NCBI GenBank assembly: GCA_031772625.1
Contig: CM062816.1
Coordinates: 1,665,397,385 to 1,665,461,384 of the forward strand
Reading direction: 5' to 3'
Source: Pinus tabuliformis
Lineage: Eukaryota > Streptophyta > Pinopsida > Pinales > Pinaceae
DNA length: 64,000 nt
The translations under genes were made by a program, and so were the position numbers. The notes under the pieces were generated by a model. The model ran no database searches and was not told the DNA's origin. It worked only from the letters and a program-made list of their open reading frames with translations. This document shows, in pieces, positions 61,521 to 64,000 of the stretch (position 1 is the first letter of the stretch; every line of letters starts with the position of its first letter).

Positions 61521-61774
61521 TACGTTATAAAAATAACTTATTAACCATAAAGATTGAGTTTGCTGCCAAGTCCCTCATACTGTCTACTGCATTTCCCCGT
61601 TTATTGTTGGCTTCTCATACTGTCTAATGCATTTTCCGGTTTATTGTTGGCTTATGGCGGTGTGGGCCTCAATAAATAGCCACTCTATATAGTTAGGTTT
61701 GATAAAGTTGAAATAATATTCTAATAATATCACTATTCGTCATGTTAGAACATTGTAATAAAATTTGTACACCT
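61521..61774. repeat. Dispersed repeat, copy 2 (partner at 27371-27586)
   Basis: Matches copy 1 throughout but carries an internal direct duplication of ~40 bp (CTCATACTGTCTAATGCATT with TTATTGTTGGCT twice, about 61575-61655). Confidence 0.9.
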
Positions 61775-61904
61775 GCCTAACAACGAACGTATTTCTAAAT
61801 GTCTAACATATAAAATAAATTAATAGAATGATTATTTGAGATGGCTCCAAGTTCAATGGAGCATTCCGTAAATCACAGGAAACAAAGGATGACAAATTGC
61901 ATAA

Positions 61905-62121
61905 TAATTGCATAATGGTTGTACAAAGTATAATTTTTTATGTTATTGATGGTAGATTTCAGAAATATATTTGGGAAATTGAGATTAGAAAAGAGGTTTA
62001 GAAATATTTCCGGAATAAATAAAAAAGTAACAATTGTATAATAATTACGTAATGATTATATAAACCATAATTTTTTAGGTTATTGATGGTAGATTTCAGG
62101 AATATATTTTGGAAATTGAAA
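61905..62121. repeat. Tandem duplication, about 125-bp unit, cut by the LINE
   Basis: ATAATTGCATAATGGTTGTA, then TTATTGATGGTAGATTTCAG and GGGAAATTGAGATTAG at about 61910-61995 recur at about 62040-62120. The second copy breaks off at GGAAATTGAAA where the LINE poly(T) begins. Confidence 0.85.
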
Positions 62122-62199
62122 TTTTTTTTTTTTTTCTCGTTAAAATACTAATCTATTATATACAGAACAAAAATACATTACAGTCACAGAGATGCATCT

Positions 62200-63325
62200 T
62201 CAGAGGCCTGATCTTGGCACTCTGGTATGTTTGAGATCAAAAATGGCTACCTTCACAGAGGTGCCCATACTAGTTACGACCTTCCATGCCGGGGTTCCTT
62301 GTTCTTCCATTAATATTTTCCCCATTAGTCTAGAAAGCCCACGCAGGGGCATCACAAAATCAACAGCATTATCCCACACAGAGGCTTCAAAAAACTTGAC
62401 ACTAACAGGCATTAAAAACTGATAATATAAACCGAACGCCGAGTCAAAACCTGAGAGTCGCTGAGGCTGGTGAAGCTGCGCGGGAGACCTGCTACTCCTC
62501 CGGTTCCTCTTCGACGATCGGTGTCCATCCGAATCCTCCAAATTCCTCCTCAGAAGGGAGGGGGTCAGAGTTGAAGTCGACCTGCTTGGACGAAGATGCT
62601 TCCTGGGGCCGAGGAAGGCTGGGGGCCTGGTCCACTGCCTTCCCAGATGAGGCCTGGCCCAAATTCGCTTCCTTCCCCGGCGAGGCCTGGACCAATTCTG
62701 GCATTTCGCCCTGGTGCATCCCCTGATCACGGTTCTCAACATTGACAGATTGTTCCTCCTCCAGAAATAGAACTGAGACATGGGCATTGATACGAGGCCT
62801 AACCATCGAACTGTTGAAAGCAAAAATGGCTGAGCCAAATGCCGGCGAAGGAATTGAGTCCGGGTCAGAGCTATAGGAGTTCATGAATTGCCTGGGTTGG
62901 ATAGGACGAGCTGCAAGAGGGCTATGGCAGGGGCAGCGACAACATCTGGGCTGAGAATCCTCAGCTGGTCTCCGGGATGAGCTTCCTCGAGAAGTGCCTC
63001 GTCTGCTGAGCAATCGCTCGCGAGGCGGGACCATTGTTGTCGGGGCACTGAGGCTAAAGAGCAGATCGGGGAGGGAAGGCGGAATTGGCGGAGAGGCAAG
63101 CGGGAGGCTAGAGATGAAACAGGGGCGGAATACACACAGAGGCCTTTCAGTCCCAGAATAACATACAGTAAACAGTGTAGCAGAGGATGATGTCTCCCGG
63201 AGGGCCTGAGACCATACAAGCGTCTGAGCGAAGAATGCCGAATGCCAAGCATGAAGCATCTTGTGCTGGCCCCCCTTATCGCCTTTTCTAGGCCCTGCAA
63301 CCAAATTTCGTTCCTTGAGCGCCAT
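62200..63325 (-). pseudogene. Open frame(s) between the RNase H stop and the poly(A) tail, function unknown
   Basis: A 277-codon frame (63325-62492, -) is Ser/Pro/Arg-rich, then becomes acidic (ASSSKQVDFNSDPLPSEEEF, ending EEEPEE). In another frame, 62838-62200 ends with a hydrophobic, globular-looking piece (FDSAFGLYYQFLMPVSVKFF, then GLSRLMGKILMEE and VTSMGTSVKVAIFDLK). The two together could be one protein split by a frameshift near 62490, or ordinary 3' UTR of a LINE. The first start codon is not ATG-certain (ATG at 63325 is the first in that frame). No family recognised. Confidence 0.35.
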
Positions 63326-63433
63326 AACTGCTCTCTGCTATCAGCCCAGTAACTTGAATGCGGCAATGAATGCCGACTTGCAATGAGCCTTGCCATATAT
63401 CCCATGGCGGCGTACTGACAGAGGGGAATGTCC

Positions 63434-64000
63434 TCACGCCTGAGGCAACACATGCCTGTCATGTGTCTCCTCGTTTTCTGCAGTCGTGGCACCCGCATCC
63501 GGGGAGACTGCCTCTCTTTGGATCAGACTTTCGCATTCCTGGACCTGGAGGATGTTAGGAATGATAGCTGTATCTCCTGAGAGGAAGGTCTGTTCATTTT
63601 CTACCCCTATGTTGGCCAGGAGGTCAGCCACCTTGTTACCCCCTCTCTTCGTGTGATTGAAGGAAATGGCCCTATTGTTGCGCAAATCTTGTGCAATGGC
63701 ATCCAATCTGGCCTCTAGCCTCCAGCTGGAAGCAACTTTCCTGGCTTGAGAGCCATTCTGTAAGCGAATTGCCATGTTTATAAGGATTTGGGAGTCGCCT
63801 TCTACAATCAGGGGTTGAAGGTTGAGATTCCGGGCGAGTAGCATGCCTTGCCAGAGACCCTCAAGCTCTGCAGAGTTGTTGGTATCCCATCCCATATTTC
63901 CATAATAAACCTGCAGAGGAATACCATCATGGTTCCTCAATATTCCTCCAAAACCAGCTGCTCCCGGATTTCCTTTGGAAGCCCCATCAAAATTGAGCTT
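63434..64000 (-). CDS. RNase H (RVT_3-type) domain, C-terminus of LINE polyprotein, partial
   Basis: The frame enters at the window edge and ends at the stop 63434-63436 (188 residues in view). It reads KLNFDGASKGNPGAAGFGGI, then NNSAELEGLWQGMLLARNLN, LIVEGDSQILINMAIR and FNHTKRGGNKVADLLAN. The acidic active-site residues of the family are visible: Asp in NFDGAS, Glu in AELEG, Asp in EGDS and Asp in KVAD. It would cut the RNA strand of RNA-DNA hybrids during retrotransposition. No stop or frameshift lies in the domain, so it is either young or still under selection. A stand-alone plant RNase H-like protein is the alternative; the poly(A) tail on the same strand favours a LINE. Confidence 0.88.
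   Translation of the reverse strand, partial: KLNFDGASKGNPGAAGFGGILRNHDGIPLQVYYGNMGWDTNNSAELEGLWQGMLLARNLNLQPLIVEGDSQILINMAIRLQNGSQARKVASSWRLEARLDAIAQDLRNNRAISFNHTKRGGNKVADLLANIGVENEQTFLSGDTAIIPNILQVQECESLIQREAVSPDAGATTAENEETHDRHVLPQA

Larger units (their letters stand above)
57600..62121. other. AT-rich spacer with several short tandem duplications
   Basis: No intact gene. Besides the entries below, a 50-bp unit (GTTGCATTTAAAAAC, TTGGTTACTC) is doubled at about 57764-57838, and ACTAACTATTATAATAG is doubled at about 60758-60810. A (TTTA)n run lies at about 59876-59896. Confidence 0.65.
62122..64000 (-). mobile_element. LINE (non-LTR retrotransposon), 3' end; continues past the window
   Basis: Fourteen T at 62122-62135 are the poly(A) tail of a - strand element. 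The tail interrupts a tandem duplication (61905-62121), which marks the insertion point. Upstream lie ~1.3 kb of 3' sequence and an RNase H domain of the kind found at the end of plant LINE ORF2. Endonuclease and RT would be to the right, outside the window. Confidence 0.75.

Overview
This window is plant nuclear DNA from a large, repeat-rich genome. The evidence is Ty1/copia, Ty3/gypsy, LINE and hAT relics of plant type, a relic of a plant L-gulonolactone-oxidase-like gene, and a fragment that reads like plant arogenate dehydratase. I cannot name the species. The long AT-rich spacers and the mix of Ty3 lineages would suit a gymnosperm or another large-genome land plant, but that is a guess. 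I see no complete, intact host gene. Nearly everything is mobile DNA in various stages of decay, tandem repeats, or AT-rich spacer.

Layout, left to right. 1-3566: the 3' half of a Ty3/gypsy pol on the + strand, then a probable 3' non-coding/LTR stretch. 3567-5256: a truncated Ty1/copia gag-protease-integrase on the - strand, cut off sharply at the Ty3 side. 5257-6959: copia leader/LTR-like DNA with a 29-bp minisatellite. 6960-10617: a second, much older copia relic on the - strand, ending at a recognisable tRNA-Met primer binding site. 10618-20050: AT-rich spacer holding local duplications, a foldback element, a 57-bp minisatellite, a polypyrimidine tract, and a tRNA-derived SINE (18215-18448) with a perfect 17-bp target-site duplication. 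20060-24118: a 4-kb satellite built on a CCATGGTCAA-like subunit, with four interleaved blocks rich in telomere-like AGGGTTTA. 24119-28669: AT-rich spacer with two more foldback copies inside a ~1-kb duplication. 28670-30911: a BED-finger hAT transposase pseudogene on the - strand.

33340-41461 is a nested insertion. An unrecognised ~1.95-kb element lies in an AT-rich repeat array, flanked by a 12-bp direct repeat, and is itself split by a 6.2-kb Ty3 chromovirus (34556-40721, - strand, paired 427-bp LTRs). 42170-42720 is the 5' part of a gulonolactone-oxidase-like gene. 42721-48748 is spacer with duplicated segments and one exon-like fragment. 48749-54615 is a complete, young Ty3 element: paired LTRs, ATAAT target-site duplication, PBS, PPT and one 1,525-codon gag-pol frame broken only by five nonsense codons. 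54616-57600 is an island of higher GC with tandem repeats and the arogenate dehydratase fragment. 57600-62121 is AT-rich spacer with tandem repeats and a small copia relic. 62122-64000 is the 3' end of a LINE (- strand) with an RNase H domain and a 14-nt poly(T) tract that marks its poly(A) tail.

The parts do not form a pathway. The window records successive insertions, local duplication and decay. One recurring theme is that most nonsense codons in the retroelements fall where Gln or Arg is expected and can be explained by single C-to-T changes, as cytosine methylation followed by deamination would produce.
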